A stretch of 64,000 nucleotides of DNA from Mucilaginibacter sp. SG564 (GCF_013149275.1 NZ_JABGNA010000007.1:402148-466147), one strand, 5' to 3'. Counted from the first letter of the stretch, positions 18,489-27,482 are shown. Numbers and translations: made by a program. Notes: a model not told the origin generated them from the letters alone.

Positions 18489-18575
18489 CGTCATTGCGAG
18501 CGCAGCGTGGCAATCCCCTACTTACAGAGCGGCTCTGCTTATTGGGGATTGCCACGCTGCGCTCGCAATGACGCG
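18489..18575. repeat. Family B palindromic repeat
   Basis: CGTCATTGCGAGCGCAGCGTGGCA and its complement TGCCACGCTGCGCTCGCAAT form long arms around an imperfect centre. Other copies are at 22664 and 60688. Confidence 0.85.
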
Positions 18576-18584
18576 TGTATTTAT

Positions 18585-18622
18585 TAAACAACAAAAGGCG
18601 CCTAAGGCGCCTCTTGTTGTTT
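18585..18622. terminator. Terminator 3' of the phosphohexomutase gene
   Basis: AAACAACAAAAGGCGCC and GGCGCCTCTTGTTGTTT pair almost perfectly around TAA. It lies just 3' of the minus-strand gene that ends at 18647. Confidence 0.75.
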
Positions 18623-18646
18623 GGATATACTTTATTCAAAGAGTAC

Positions 18647-20383
18647 TTAAACTCCCAAGTCCTTCATAATGGTATCAATCTTTGCTTCCAATTGATGATC
18701 CGTTTCATGATAAGCGGCTTTGCTGGCCAGCTTGCCGTTTACGCTGCAATAGAATTTGATCTTAGGCTCGGTGCCTGAAGGACGGGCAGAGATGATGCTT
18801 CCGTCTTCGGTGATGAACTGTAGCACATCTGATTTTGGCAATTCCAGTGCTTTGGTGGTATTATTGTTCAAATCGGTTTCGATTCCTTTTTCGTAATCTT
18901 TCAGCGTGATCACCTTTGAGCCCCCCAAGGTAGCCGGCGGGTTATTCCTGAATTTATCCATCATCGCCACGATCTCTTCGGCACCAGTTTTACCTTTTTT
19001 GGTGATCGAGATCAGCTTTTCTTTATAGAAACCATACTGTACATACGTATCAATAAGCGCCTCAAACAAGCTACTGCCCTTATCTTTATAATAAGCAGTC
19101 ATTTCGGCAATAAACGCGCTGGATACAATAGCATCCTTATCGCGTACCAGCTCACCTACCAGGTAGCCGTAGCTTTCTTCGCCGCCACCAATGAAGGTTT
19201 GCTTGCCCTGCAGTTGGGTCATCAGCTCGCCAATATATTTAAAGCCGGTAAGCGTATTATAATAGGTAACGTTTTTGGCTTTGGCTATCGCCTCGATAAG
19301 GTTGGAAGTTACGATGGTTTTAACGATGTACTCCTTACCGGTAAGTTTGCCTTTATCCTGCCATGCGGTCAACAGGTAATTGATGAGCAAGCTACCGGTT
19401 TGATTACCGTTAAGCAGTATAAATTCGTTCTGATCATTTTTTACGGCGATACCTACACGGTCGGCATCCGGATCAGTGGCCAATACCAGGTCGGCATCGG
19501 TTTCCCGTGCCTTTTTCAGAGCCAGCGTTAATGCTTCTTTTTCTTCGGGGTTTGGATATACTACCGTTGGAAAATTACCATCGGGCGTGGTTTGTTCATC
19601 AACCAGTATCACATTCTCAAACCCAAAAAGCTCAAGAGCTTTGGGTGTTAAGGTGATACCTGTTCCGTGAATGGGCGAGTACACGATCTTAAGATCTTTC
19701 TGCCTTTTAATCGCCTCTGGCGATACAGAAAGCTTAACAATTTCGGCCAGGTATAAGTCGTCTATGTCTTTACCTATCGTTTCTATATTTTCTTCAACAC
19801 GGTTAAATTTAACCTCATCAATACTTTTTATAGCTGCTACTTCGTCCATTACAGCTTTATCATGCGGGGCAACCAGTTGGCCGCCGTCATCGCCGTAGGC
19901 TTTATAACCATTATATTCTTTTGGATTGTGCGATGCGGTAAGCATTACCCCACTTTTGCAACCCAGGTGACGTACTGCAAAGGATAGCTCTGGCGTTGGG
20001 CGCAGCGCTTCAAAATAATATACGTGGATTCCATTTGCCGAAAAAACCTCGGCCGTTGTAGATGCCAGAAGATCGGCATTGTTACGACTGTCATGCGCGA
20101 TGGCTACTTTAATTTTTTCGCCGGGGTAAGTCTTTTTAAGATAGTTGGCTAAACCTTGAGTAGCGGTACCAATGGTGTACTTATTAACGCGGTTTGAGCC
20201 CGGGCCCATGATGCCGCGAAGACCACCTGTTCCAAATTCCAGGTCTTTGTAAAACGAGTCTGTTAATTCTGTATATGCCTTATCATCCAGTAATTTTTGT
20301 ATCTGTTGTTTAACATCAGCATCGTAGCTGCCTTGAAGCCATGTATTTACTTTTTGTAGTACGGAGGGGTCTAATTCTTGCAT
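18647..20383 (-). CDS. Phospho-sugar mutase (phosphoglucomutase/phosphomannomutase)
   Basis: ATG at 20383 (MQELDPSVLQ) is chosen; the open frame up to 20503 reads through a family A repeat and lacks protein character. The 578-residue enzyme has all four alpha-D-phosphohexomutase motifs: catalytic serine loop GVMLTASHNPKEYNGYK, metal loop DPDADRVG, sugar loop GGEESYGY and phosphate loop RPSGTEPKIKFY. It interconverts hexose 1- and 6-phosphates in the cytoplasm. The long form, with a spacer after the serine loop, is typical of PgcA-like enzymes. Whether glucose or mannose is preferred cannot be read. It is monocistronic. Confidence 0.93.
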   Translation of the reverse strand: MQELDPSVLQKVNTWLQGSYDADVKQQIQKLLDDKAYTELTDSFYKDLEFGTGGLRGIMGPGSNRVNKYTIGTATQGLANYLKKTYPGEKIKVAIAHDSRNNADLLASTTAEVFSANGIHVYYFEALRPTPELSFAVRHLGCKSGVMLTASHNPKEYNGYKAYGDDGGQLVAPHDKAVMDEVAAIKSIDEVKFNRVEENIETIGKDIDDLYLAEIVKLSVSPEAIKRQKDLKIVYSPIHGTGITLTPKALELFGFENVILVDEQTTPDGNFPTVVYPNPEEKEALTLALKKARETDADLVLATDPDADRVGIAVKNDQNEFILLNGNQTGSLLINYLLTAWQDKGKLTGKEYIVKTIVTSNLIEAIAKAKNVTYYNTLTGFKYIGELMTQLQGKQTFIGGGEESYGYLVGELVRDKDAIVSSAFIAEMTAYYKDKGSSLFEALIDTYVQYGFYKEKLISITKKGKTGAEEIVAMMDKFRNNPPATLGGSKVITLKDYEKGIETDLNNNTTKALELPKSDVLQFITEDGSIISARPSGTEPKIKFYCSVNGKLASKAAYHETDHQLEAKIDTIMKDLGV

Positions 20384-20497
20384 GTGCACCTTTATTAATG
20401 GATAATTTGTTAAAATCAGTTTGATAACAAATATGGCAATAAAATGTGTGCGTGCAATTGAACAATAAAATATTTTGTGGAGGGGAAACACTTCATC

Positions 20498-20579
20498 TGT
20501 CATCCTGAACGGAGTGAAGGATCTATTCGTCGATATGCATGTCGTTTAGCAGATCCTTCACTCCGTTCAGGATGACAAA
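20498..20579. repeat. Family A palindromic repeat
   Basis: TGTCATCCTGAACGGAGTGAAGGATC and GATCCTTCACTCCGTTCAGGATGACA are near-perfect complements. This is the most symmetrical copy in the window. Confidence 0.85.
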
Positions 20580-20596
20580 AGAAATAGGTACAAAAA

Positions 20597-20630
20597 AGAA
20601 AGCCCCGGTAAACCAAGGCTTCTTTTCTAT
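20597..20630 (-). terminator. Terminator of the lyase gene
   Basis: On the minus strand GAAGCCTTGG and CCGGGGCTTTC pair around TTTA, then TTTTTT follows. It begins right after the stop at 20632. Confidence 0.7.
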
Positions 20631-20631
20631 C

Positions 20632-21411
20632 TTATTGAGCTACATCTGCATAACTCGTACCGATACGTATCTTTTTAACAATATGCGTTGCCTGTGAAGC
20701 ATCACCGCCATATACGCCCCATTTCGGATCGCAGTAATCGCTGTCAAAAGTACGGCAATAGTATCGCTGACTATTATTGGTAAATGTTTGTTTCACCCCA
20801 TTATACCACAATTCAATATAGCCATCGGTGGCATTATCTGATAATTTGATACGTAAAACAAAAGATTGCCAGGTGCTCACCGAAAGTGGGATTGACCATG
20901 GCACACTGGCCACATGATTGATATCAAAGTATTGTAGCTCCAGGTTGCCGTTATTGGTGCGCAGCATTAATGGATGGTTGGCTGTATTACTGGTAGGGTA
21001 TGATTTCCACTGGAATACGGCATCCGTTTTTAATGTGGTAGGCATATATAGTTTGTCTGTCCACCCGATGTAAAACTCAGAGCCTATTTGTGCCTGGTAG
21101 TTTTTGGCGCCGTGACCCTCGGTGCGGTGACTGCCCTCCGGTTTGGTGAATTGCCAGCAAAGTGTATTAGTCTCGTCATTCACGGTTGTCATCGCGCCCG
21201 AACCTTCGATGTTTACATCCTTCCACACATTGCTTGAACCAAGGGAGGCATCCCCATTAAATAACAGCGACATAGTGCTCAGTTTCCCGTTACTTTGCGT
21301 AGCATTGCCTCCATTACTTACTGGATTGGTCTTTACATCTTTGGTACATTGCGATAGCAATAGCATGCAACCAGCCCCTAAGGCAGTTGCCATTAGTTGA
21401 ATTTTTCTCAT
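20632..21411 (-). CDS. Polysaccharide lyase-like lipoprotein (PL20/heparin lyase I-like fold)
   Basis: The 259-residue product has a lipoprotein signal ending LLLSQC (Cys22). It is a concanavalin-type beta-jelly roll with the family's marks: HRTEGHGAKNY, EFYIGWTDKLYMP, WQSFVLRIKLSDN and KWGVYGGD. These occur in the Polysacc_lyase group, which includes glucuronan lyases (PL20) and heparin lyase I-like proteins. It probably acts on a uronic-acid polysaccharide at the cell surface. It is divergent from a LacI-family regulator gene and shares with it an operator-like palindrome. The substrate is inferred. Confidence 0.75.
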   Translation of the reverse strand: MRKIQLMATALGAGCMLLLSQCTKDVKTNPVSNGGNATQSNGKLSTMSLLFNGDASLGSSNVWKDVNIEGSGAMTTVNDETNTLCWQFTKPEGSHRTEGHGAKNYQAQIGSEFYIGWTDKLYMPTTLKTDAVFQWKSYPTSNTANHPLMLRTNNGNLELQYFDINHVASVPWSIPLSVSTWQSFVLRIKLSDNATDGYIELWYNGVKQTFTNNSQRYYCRTFDSDYCDPKWGVYGGDASQATHIVKKIRIGTSYADVAQ

Positions 21412-21443
21412 TCTTCTTTAGTTTATAGATGGTTTATAATATA

Positions 21444-21466
21444 TTTACGCAACCGGTTGTGTAAAT
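21444..21466. promoter_or_regulatory. LacI-type operator between lyase and regulator genes
   Basis: TTTACGCAACCGGTTGTGTAAA is a palindrome except for one mismatched pair, centred on CCGG as is usual for LacI/GalR operators. It lies about 33 bases upstream of the lyase start and about 120 bases upstream of the regulator ATG. Confidence 0.75.
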
Positions 21467-21585
21467 ATATAAAATTAATTCACAAAAGAATTTTTATTGT
21501 AATTTATTGTGTACCAGAAAGATTATTTATAGCGGGAATAAATGATAAATTAGATGCTTTTCCGCAACATACGTACAATGCAGGC

Positions 21586-22629
21586 ATGAGTATAGAGGAT
21601 CGTTATAAATTAAATAAAGAAATTACTTTAATTGATATAGCCAATGAATTAAATGTTTCTAAAAGCACCGTATCCCGGGCGCTCCAGAATCATCATTCTA
21701 TTGGCGCCGAAACTACGAAAGCCGTGCATGAACTGGCCAAAAAATACAATTACCAGCCCAACGCCATTGCATCCAGCTTATTTAAAAAATCAACCAAAAC
21801 CATTGGGGTGATTGTCCCTATCCTATCCCATTACTTTTTTTCGACGGTAATAGCCGGGATAGAGGATGTAGCCTATAAAGCCGGGTATAAGGTGATCATT
21901 TGCCAATCGCACGAGTTGTACGAAAGAGAAGTGATCGTATCCAAAACATTGTTATCGGCGAAGGTAGATGGACTGATCGTGTCCGTTTCAAAAGAAACCG
22001 TCAATATGGATCACTTTCAGCAATTCCTGGATAAGAACATCCCTTTGATCTTTTTTGACAGGCTGCCTACAGGCATTCAAAGCAACAGCGTATCGGTTGA
22101 TGATTATGAAGGCGCCTTTAAAATAGTTGAACACCTGATTGAGCAGGGCTGTAAAAGAATAGCCCACTTTACCGGGCCATTGAATATCGCACTGGCACAA
22201 AACAGATTGCAGGGGTACAAAGATGCGCTACGAAAACACCACATCCCGGTAAATGATGAACTAATATACGAATGTGGTTTTGAAAGAACCCAGGGAATAA
22301 CCACTACAGAAAAGTTACTCACCGATCAGGTTTCCGTCGATGCCATATTCGCAGTCTGCGATCCGGTGGCTATAGGGGTAATGCTTACCTTAAAGCAAAA
22401 GAGTATCAAGATACCTCACGATATCGCGGTTGTTGGTTTTAACGATGATCCTACTGCTACGGTTATAGATCCTCCCTTAACAACTGTTGCCCAACCAGCA
22501 TTTGAAATTGGCGTGGCCGCAGCTGATATTTTCTTAAAACAAGTGATTGGGCCAAGTAGGAGCTATATCAAAGAAGTATTAAAAACGAATTTGACTATCA
22601 GGCAATCGAGCCTTCGGAAGAATAGATAA
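21586..22629 (+). CDS. LacI-family transcriptional regulator
   Basis: ATG at 21586 (MSIEDRYKLNKEITL) is chosen because the frame upstream to 21397 runs through the operator and overlaps the lyase gene. The 347-residue protein has an N-terminal helix-turn-helix (ITLIDIANELNVSKSTVSRAL) and hinge helix (NAIASSLFKKSTKTIGVIVP). A periplasmic-binding-protein-like sensor domain follows (VDGLIVSVS, PLIFFDRLP, VSVDDYEGA, VVGFNDDPTA). It probably represses the divergent lyase gene and itself through the palindrome at 21444, releasing on a sugar from the polymer. Confidence 0.93.
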   Translation: MSIEDRYKLNKEITLIDIANELNVSKSTVSRALQNHHSIGAETTKAVHELAKKYNYQPNAIASSLFKKSTKTIGVIVPILSHYFFSTVIAGIEDVAYKAGYKVIICQSHELYEREVIVSKTLLSAKVDGLIVSVSKETVNMDHFQQFLDKNIPLIFFDRLPTGIQSNSVSVDDYEGAFKIVEHLIEQGCKRIAHFTGPLNIALAQNRLQGYKDALRKHHIPVNDELIYECGFERTQGITTTEKLLTDQVSVDAIFAVCDPVAIGVMLTLKQKSIKIPHDIAVVGFNDDPTATVIDPPLTTVAQPAFEIGVAAADIFLKQVIGPSRSYIKEVLKTNLTIRQSSLRKNR

Positions 22630-22663
22630 ATAAGTAAATTCGGATAAGCAACAAGCAAAGACA

Positions 22664-22748
22664 TGTCATTCAGTGTAGCATGACAATCCCCTACTTATGA
22701 GGCGGACCTTCTTTTTAGGGATTGCCACGCTGCGCTCGCAATGACGCG
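22664..22748. repeat. Family B palindromic repeat
   Basis: TGTCATTCAGTGTAGCATGACAATCCC and GGGATTGCCACGCTGCGCTCGCAATGA are the arms. The left arm has drifted from the copy at 18489. Confidence 0.75.
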
Positions 22749-22754
22749 CTTTAA

Positions 22755-22790
22755 CAAACAAAGGCCACAGTTTCTTGTGGCCTTTGTTTG
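22755..22790. terminator. Bidirectional terminator between LacI and PLP-enzyme genes
   Basis: CAAACAAAGGCCACA and TGTGGCCTTTGTTTG pair perfectly and a T-run follows on the + strand. The minus-strand gene ending at 22813 is on the other side. Confidence 0.8.
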
Positions 22791-22812
22791 TTTTTATGTT
22801 TCAAGAAAAAAC

Positions 22813-24057
22813 TTAAGCTATTTCCAGCTTGTTCTCTTTGTAATAACCAGATTTTAGTTTTTCGGCCATTTCGCTGTAGGCGTCAAGCGTGCGTTGTACA
22901 TCCTCTAAAGAATGCACAGCGGTTGGTATAATACGCAACACAATTAATCCTTTAGGGATAACCGGGTAGATCACGATAGAGCAGAAGATACCATAGTTTT
23001 CGCGCAAGTCGCGGGTTAAGCTGGTGGCTTCATAAAGATCGCCCTTTAAAAATACCGGGGTAACCATACTATTGCTTTGACCAAGATCAAAACCACGCTC
23101 TTTTAAACCTTTTTGAAGCGTATTAGCTATCAGCCATAGTTTTTCGCGCAGCTCAGGTTTTGATTTTAATAGTTCAAAACGCTTTTTCAAACCTATAACC
23201 ATTGGCATTGGCAATGCTTTGGCAAATGTTTGGGAGCGCATATTATAACGCAGGAAATGGATGATCTGCTCATCGGCGGCTACAAACGCGCCGATACCTG
23301 CCATCGATTTGGCAAAGGTTCCGAAATATACATCAACACCATCTACACAATCCTGCTCTTCGTGGGTACCGCCACCATTTTTACCCATGGTACCAAAGCC
23401 ATGCGCATCATCAACCAGTAAACGAAAATCGAATTTCTTTTTAAGCTCAACAATTTCTTTTAGCTTACCCTGAACTCCCGACATACCAAAAACACCTTCG
23501 GTGATCAGCAGGATACCTCCGCCGGTTTGCTCCACCAGACGTGTAGCACGTTCCAGTTGCTTTTCGCAGCTTTCCACATCGTTATGCTGATAAACAAAAC
23601 GTTTTCCCATGTGCAGGCGCACACCATCAATGATACAAGCGTGCGATTCCGCGTCATAAACAATAACGTCATTCCTGTCAACCAGCGCATCTATAATGGA
23701 TACCATACCCTGGTAACCGTAGTTCAATAAAAAAGCGGCTTGTTTGCCAACAAATGCAGCGAGGTTATTTTCCAGCTCTTCGTGATGGATAGAGTTACCA
23801 GACATCATGCGTGCACCCATCGGGTAAGCCATGCCGTAATCAGCAGCCGCTTTCGCGTCCGCTTCTCTTACTTCGGGGTGATTGGCTAAACCCAGGTAAT
23901 TGTTCAGGCTCCAGATCAAATGTTCTTTGCCATTAAATTGCATATGCGGGCCAATCTCTCCTTCCAGTTTAGGGAATGAAAAATAACCGTGCGACCATTT
24001 TTGATGCTGACCGATAGGGCCGCCAGAGTTTTTTGTTATTTTGTCAAATAGATCCAA
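22813..24057 (-). CDS. PLP-dependent acyl-CoA/ACP:amino acid acyltransferase (alpha-oxoamine synthase family)
   Basis: The 414-residue protein is a full-length alpha-oxoamine synthase. The PLP lysine is Lys250 in GTFAKSMAGIG, the cofactor-contacting Asp216 and His219 are in VDDAHGFG, and His139 is in DAESHACIIDG. The family makes serine palmitoyltransferase, cysteate acyltransferase (sulfonolipid), KBL and BioF. In Bacteroidetes, genes of this type often start sphingolipid or sulfonolipid synthesis. No biotin or threonine-degradation gene is nearby, so BioF or KBL is less likely. The exact substrate is open. It lies downstream of ftsZ, but a 260-bp hairpin-rich gap separates them. Confidence 0.85.
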   Translation of the reverse strand: MDLFDKITKNSGGPIGQHQKWSHGYFSFPKLEGEIGPHMQFNGKEHLIWSLNNYLGLANHPEVREADAKAAADYGMAYPMGARMMSGNSIHHEELENNLAAFVGKQAAFLLNYGYQGMVSIIDALVDRNDVIVYDAESHACIIDGVRLHMGKRFVYQHNDVESCEKQLERATRLVEQTGGGILLITEGVFGMSGVQGKLKEIVELKKKFDFRLLVDDAHGFGTMGKNGGGTHEEQDCVDGVDVYFGTFAKSMAGIGAFVAADEQIIHFLRYNMRSQTFAKALPMPMVIGLKKRFELLKSKPELREKLWLIANTLQKGLKERGFDLGQSNSMVTPVFLKGDLYEATSLTRDLRENYGIFCSIVIYPVIPKGLIVLRIIPTAVHSLEDVQRTLDAYSEMAEKLKSGYYKENKLEIA

Positions 24058-24165
24058 AATAGTATGCTTTTGAAGATAGTATTTTAAAATACAAATATAG
24101 CCGTTTATCCTGCTTGCAGCAATAGCTATAACTTTTTAGAATAGGTTATAACTAAAGTAATAGAG

Positions 24166-24312
24166 TCAAGACTATTAGAGTCAGGAATCAAGACTTGAAA
24201 AAAACGTATTATTTTAAACAAGAACAGGAAAGTTATCTAAGATTTATTCTTTGATAGCTTTCCTGTCTTTAATTATTGTGGTCTTGTATCTTGACTCTTA
24301 CTTCTTGATTCT
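24166..24312. repeat. Word repeat of the AGTCAGGAATCAAGACT type
   Basis: GAGTCAAGACTATTAGAGTCAGGAATCAAGACTTG (about 24172) is answered by GTATCTTGACTCTTACTTCTTGATTCTAC near the ftsZ stop. This would pair as a long imperfect hairpin in the ftsZ 3' region. Confidence 0.6.
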
Positions 24313-24317
24313 ACTTT

Positions 24318-25922
24318 TTAATCAGCGTTATCATGCAGGAAAGAGTTGTTTTTGCGGATTTCGGTATTGCCTTCGTTATCCGGCATCAGGCTGAACCTGG
24401 AAATCTGGCTTTCGTCAGATTGCGGGGTTTCCTGCAGCGCTATTTCCTTACGTTTGTAGGCAGGTACATTTTCCAGTTCCTGTATGTTGCCGCTGCGCAG
24501 TTTCATGCTCAGATCTTTCAGCCTCATGATACGCTCGCGCGATTTTTTCAACTGCTCTTCGATAGATTCATTTGTTTTATGATCATCGGCACCTACTACA
24601 GGCTCGGGTTCCGGAGTTGGAGCTGGTGGCTCTGGCATTCTTTCTTCCCTAACCGGTGCGTATGATTCAGGTTCGCTCATTTTAAAAGTAAAGCCCGCGG
24701 TATCCGGTTCGTGATCTTCTTCGGCTTCTTCCTCGTCCAGATTATAACGCATTACCACCTCTTCTTTTTCTTCAGAACGGCCGGCAGCAAACATATCAAA
24801 CAAGCCGGTTTGTTTTGGCTCATCCTTTGGTTTAATATAAGGCTCGGCAGTAGCGGTGGCTTTAACCGGGTTGATAAATTCATTCACCGGTTTTACCAAA
24901 GGTTTAACTTCGGGCTCCAGCATCGAGATGATCTTTTTATTGCTGTTCTCTTTTTCGCGCTCATCCTTGGTTTGGAAACCGGTAGCGATAATGGTAACCG
25001 ATAATTGGTCGCCCAGGTTATCGTCCACACAATTACCCCATATCAGGTCGGCCGCTAAGCCTGCTTCTTCCTGTATGTAATCGGTAATAATGCTTACCTC
25101 GTCCATGGTTACTTCATGTATACCAGAGCTGATGTTAAGCAATATATAACGTGCACCCTCAATCTCATTATCTTTTAGCAATGGCGATGCCAAAGCACCT
25201 TCAACCGCTTTTAAAGCCCGGTTCTCGCCTTCGGCAGAACAGCTACCCATGATAGATACACCGCTGTCTTTCATTACGGTGCGCACATCCTTAAAGTCAA
25301 CGTTGATATAACCCGGTAAGGTAATGATCTCGGCTATGCCTTTAGCGGCAGTTGTTAATATATTATCGGCCTGTGCAAAAGCAGAGCTCATGGTTAAGTT
25401 GCCGAATATCTGGCGTAACCTATCGTTTGATATTACCAGGAACGAGTCGACATATTTTTTCAATTCTTCCAAACCGGCATCGGCCTGCATTTTACGGCGT
25501 TTACCTTCAAATGAAAACGGCGTAGTAATGATACCTACCGTTAATATATCCATTTCGCGGGCCGCTTTGGCAATGATAGGGCTTGCGCCTGTACCTGTAC
25601 CACCACCCATGCCTGCTGTAATAAACAACATTTTGGTATTTACACCCAGCATCTGCTTAATATCGTCGATATTCTCAATAGCTGAGTTTTTGCCCACCTC
25701 GGGTATTGAACCGGCACCCATTCCTTCAGTAAGACTAGCGCCCAACTGTACCTTGTTTGGTATAGGACTTAGCTCCAGCGCCTGGGCATCAGTGTTGCAA
25801 ATTATAAAGTCAACACCGGTAATTCCCTGCCTGTACATATGGTTCACCGCGTTACCGCCGCCACCGCCAACACCAATTACTTTGATGATAGACGATTTTT
25901 CTTTTAACATCTCAAACTGCAT
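24318..25922 (-). CDS. ftsZ: Cell division GTPase FtsZ
   Basis: The 534-residue protein has the FtsZ GTPase core: GVGGGGGNAVNHM near the start and the tubulin signature GGGTGTGASP at about 106-115. The T7 loop and C-terminal domain follow to about residue 320. The core is followed by a long acidic, Pro/Glu-rich linker and a conserved-tail-like peptide (ENVPAYKRK) that would bind FtsA. About 50 more residues follow that peptide, an extension seen in Bacteroidetes FtsZ. It polymerises at midcell to organise septum synthesis. It is the last gene of the dcw cluster, with a 215-bp gap after ftsA. Confidence 0.98.
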   Translation of the reverse strand: MQFEMLKEKSSIIKVIGVGGGGGNAVNHMYRQGITGVDFIICNTDAQALELSPIPNKVQLGASLTEGMGAGSIPEVGKNSAIENIDDIKQMLGVNTKMLFITAGMGGGTGTGASPIIAKAAREMDILTVGIITTPFSFEGKRRKMQADAGLEELKKYVDSFLVISNDRLRQIFGNLTMSSAFAQADNILTTAAKGIAEIITLPGYINVDFKDVRTVMKDSGVSIMGSCSAEGENRALKAVEGALASPLLKDNEIEGARYILLNISSGIHEVTMDEVSIITDYIQEEAGLAADLIWGNCVDDNLGDQLSVTIIATGFQTKDEREKENSNKKIISMLEPEVKPLVKPVNEFINPVKATATAEPYIKPKDEPKQTGLFDMFAAGRSEEKEEVVMRYNLDEEEAEEDHEPDTAGFTFKMSEPESYAPVREERMPEPPAPTPEPEPVVGADDHKTNESIEEQLKKSRERIMRLKDLSMKLRSGNIQELENVPAYKRKEIALQETPQSDESQISRFSLMPDNEGNTEIRKNNSFLHDNAD

Positions 25923-25988
25923 AATCTTCGTTTTCAGCTATATGTGATTCAACCAATATTTAGATTTTACCATCGTAATAATAGTACT

Positions 25989-26030
25989 TTTTCCACAAAG
26001 GTTTTCCACAATTGTCAATAATGTGGAAAA
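25989..26030. promoter_or_regulatory. Three DnaA-box-like sequences upstream of ftsZ
   Basis: TTTTCCACA occurs at 25989-25997 and 26002-26010, and inverted (TGTGGAAAA) at 26022-26030. It fits the relaxed DnaA-box pattern TTWTNCACA. The group lies 67-108 bases before the ftsZ ATG. DnaA binding is inferred. Confidence 0.4.
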
Positions 26031-26053
26031 GTTGCTTTATGTGTAAAACTTTG

Positions 26054-26115
26054 GTATCAAGTATCAAGACCGCTCTTTTTTATTCGACTTCCTAAAAAGT
26101 CTTGATACTTGATAC
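26054..26115. repeat. Perfect 17-bp inverted repeat in the ftsA-ftsZ gap
   Basis: GTATCAAGTATCAAGAC is answered by its exact complement at 26099-26115, and a further ACTTGATACC follows. It may end or process the upstream transcript before ftsZ. Confidence 0.7.
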
Positions 26116-26137
26116 TAATTACTTGATACCATAAAAA

Positions 26138-27478
26138 CTACTTCAAAAAGTCTTCATCATTTATATCATCTTTTATAAATGTGATACTTTTTTTCAGCAA
26201 CCTGTCAAACAAGCCACCTTCCTTTTTGGGCTCGTATTTTGGTTTTTCTGTTCTTGTATCTGCTACAGGTGCCGCGGTCATGTATTCCGTTTTTTGGATA
26301 CCTTTTATCAGCAAGCCAATACCTGTTGCAAAAGTCGGGCTTTGCAGCTCCTCATAAATGTTTTTAGGCAGCACTTCGTTTTTGGCCAGGTGCTCTGTTG
26401 GGTAACCAACGCGGCAATCTAAACCGGTAACAAACTCTACCAATTGACGCAGGTGTTTCAGTTGCGCACCACCACCGGTTATTACAATACCGGCTATCAG
26501 TTTTTTCTCGTAACCTGACGATTTGATCTCGTAGTACACATGCTCTACAATTTCTTCCATACGGGCCTGTATTACGTAGGCCAGGTTTTTCACCGAGATC
26601 TCTTTTGGCTCGCGACCACGTAAACCCGGTACGCAAACAATCTCGTTCTCTTTATTTTCATCAGCCAATGCCGATCCAAACCTTACTTTTAACTGCTCGG
26701 CTATGTTACGCATTACCGAACAACCTTCTCGGATATCCTCGGTCACGCTGTTACCACCAAATGGAATCACGGCAGTATGACGGATAATACCTTCGTGGAA
26801 TATGGCCACGTCGGTAGTACCACCACCAATATCTACCAGTACTACACCAGCTTCTTTTTCCTCTTCGCTCAATACCGATTCGGAAGAAGCGAGTGGCTCC
26901 AAGATCAGGTCCTGGCTATCCAGGGTGGCTTTGTTAACACATTTTACAATGTTTTTGATAGCCGTAACCTGGCCGGATATGATGTGGAAGTTGGCTTCCA
27001 AACGCACACCAGCCATACCTATAGGGTCTTTAATACCCGGCTCGTTATCTACCGTAAACTCTTGCGGCAATACATGGATGATCTCCTCGCCCGGAGGCAT
27101 CACCAGGTTGTACATATCTTCAATGAGCTTATCAATATCCTTACGACCAATTTCTGATTGCAGGTCGCGACGGGTTATCAAACCGCGGTGCTGCAGGCTT
27201 TTTATATGCTGGCCCGCTATACCTACAAACACAACTTTAATATCTACATTGGATTGCGCACCGGCTACATCAACCGCCTGCGAGATCCCTTGTACTGTTT
27301 TATCAATATTTGATACCATACCACGGGTAACACCCGCAGACTCGGCCTTGCCAATTCCTAATACCTCAATCTTCCCGTTCTTGCTCCTGCGCCCAACAAT
27401 GGCGCATATTTTAGTCGTTCCGATATCCAATCCTACTACAATTGGCGAACTTTTTTCTTGAGTTGAGCTTTTGTCCAT
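26138..27478 (-). CDS. ftsA: Cell division protein FtsA
   Basis: The 446-residue protein has the actin-fold ATPase motifs: VGLDIGTTKICAIVG (phosphate 1), the 1C subdomain that follows it, VVLVDIGGGTTDVAIF (phosphate 2) and GIVITGGGAQLKHL (adenosine). A C-terminal basic/hydrophobic helix (GLLIKGIQK, later GGLFDRLLKKSITFI) can act as membrane anchor. FtsA tethers FtsZ to the inner membrane and recruits the late divisome. It starts 4 bases after ftsQ, so the two are translationally coupled. Confidence 0.97.
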   Translation of the reverse strand: MDKSSTQEKSSPIVVGLDIGTTKICAIVGRRSKNGKIEVLGIGKAESAGVTRGMVSNIDKTVQGISQAVDVAGAQSNVDIKVVFVGIAGQHIKSLQHRGLITRRDLQSEIGRKDIDKLIEDMYNLVMPPGEEIIHVLPQEFTVDNEPGIKDPIGMAGVRLEANFHIISGQVTAIKNIVKCVNKATLDSQDLILEPLASSESVLSEEEKEAGVVLVDIGGGTTDVAIFHEGIIRHTAVIPFGGNSVTEDIREGCSVMRNIAEQLKVRFGSALADENKENEIVCVPGLRGREPKEISVKNLAYVIQARMEEIVEHVYYEIKSSGYEKKLIAGIVITGGGAQLKHLRQLVEFVTGLDCRVGYPTEHLAKNEVLPKNIYEELQSPTFATGIGLLIKGIQKTEYMTAAPVADTRTEKPKYEPKKEGGLFDRLLKKSITFIKDDINDEDFLK

Positions 27479-27482
27479 ATTC

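Noticed and set aside
18454..18778. Two short frames, one per strand, around the family B repeat
   Set aside because: Both share residues derived from the GGCGCC hairpin and repeat; neither looks like protein.
20384..20503. 40-residue N-terminal extension of the phosphohexomutase
   Set aside because: It is translated from AT-rich DNA up to a family A repeat and matches no part of the family; ATG at 20383 is standard.
26777..27461. Long + frames (126 and 219 codons) opposite ftsA
   Set aside because: They are antisense shadows of a well-supported ftsA gene, as are similar frames opposite ftsZ, murE and thiD.
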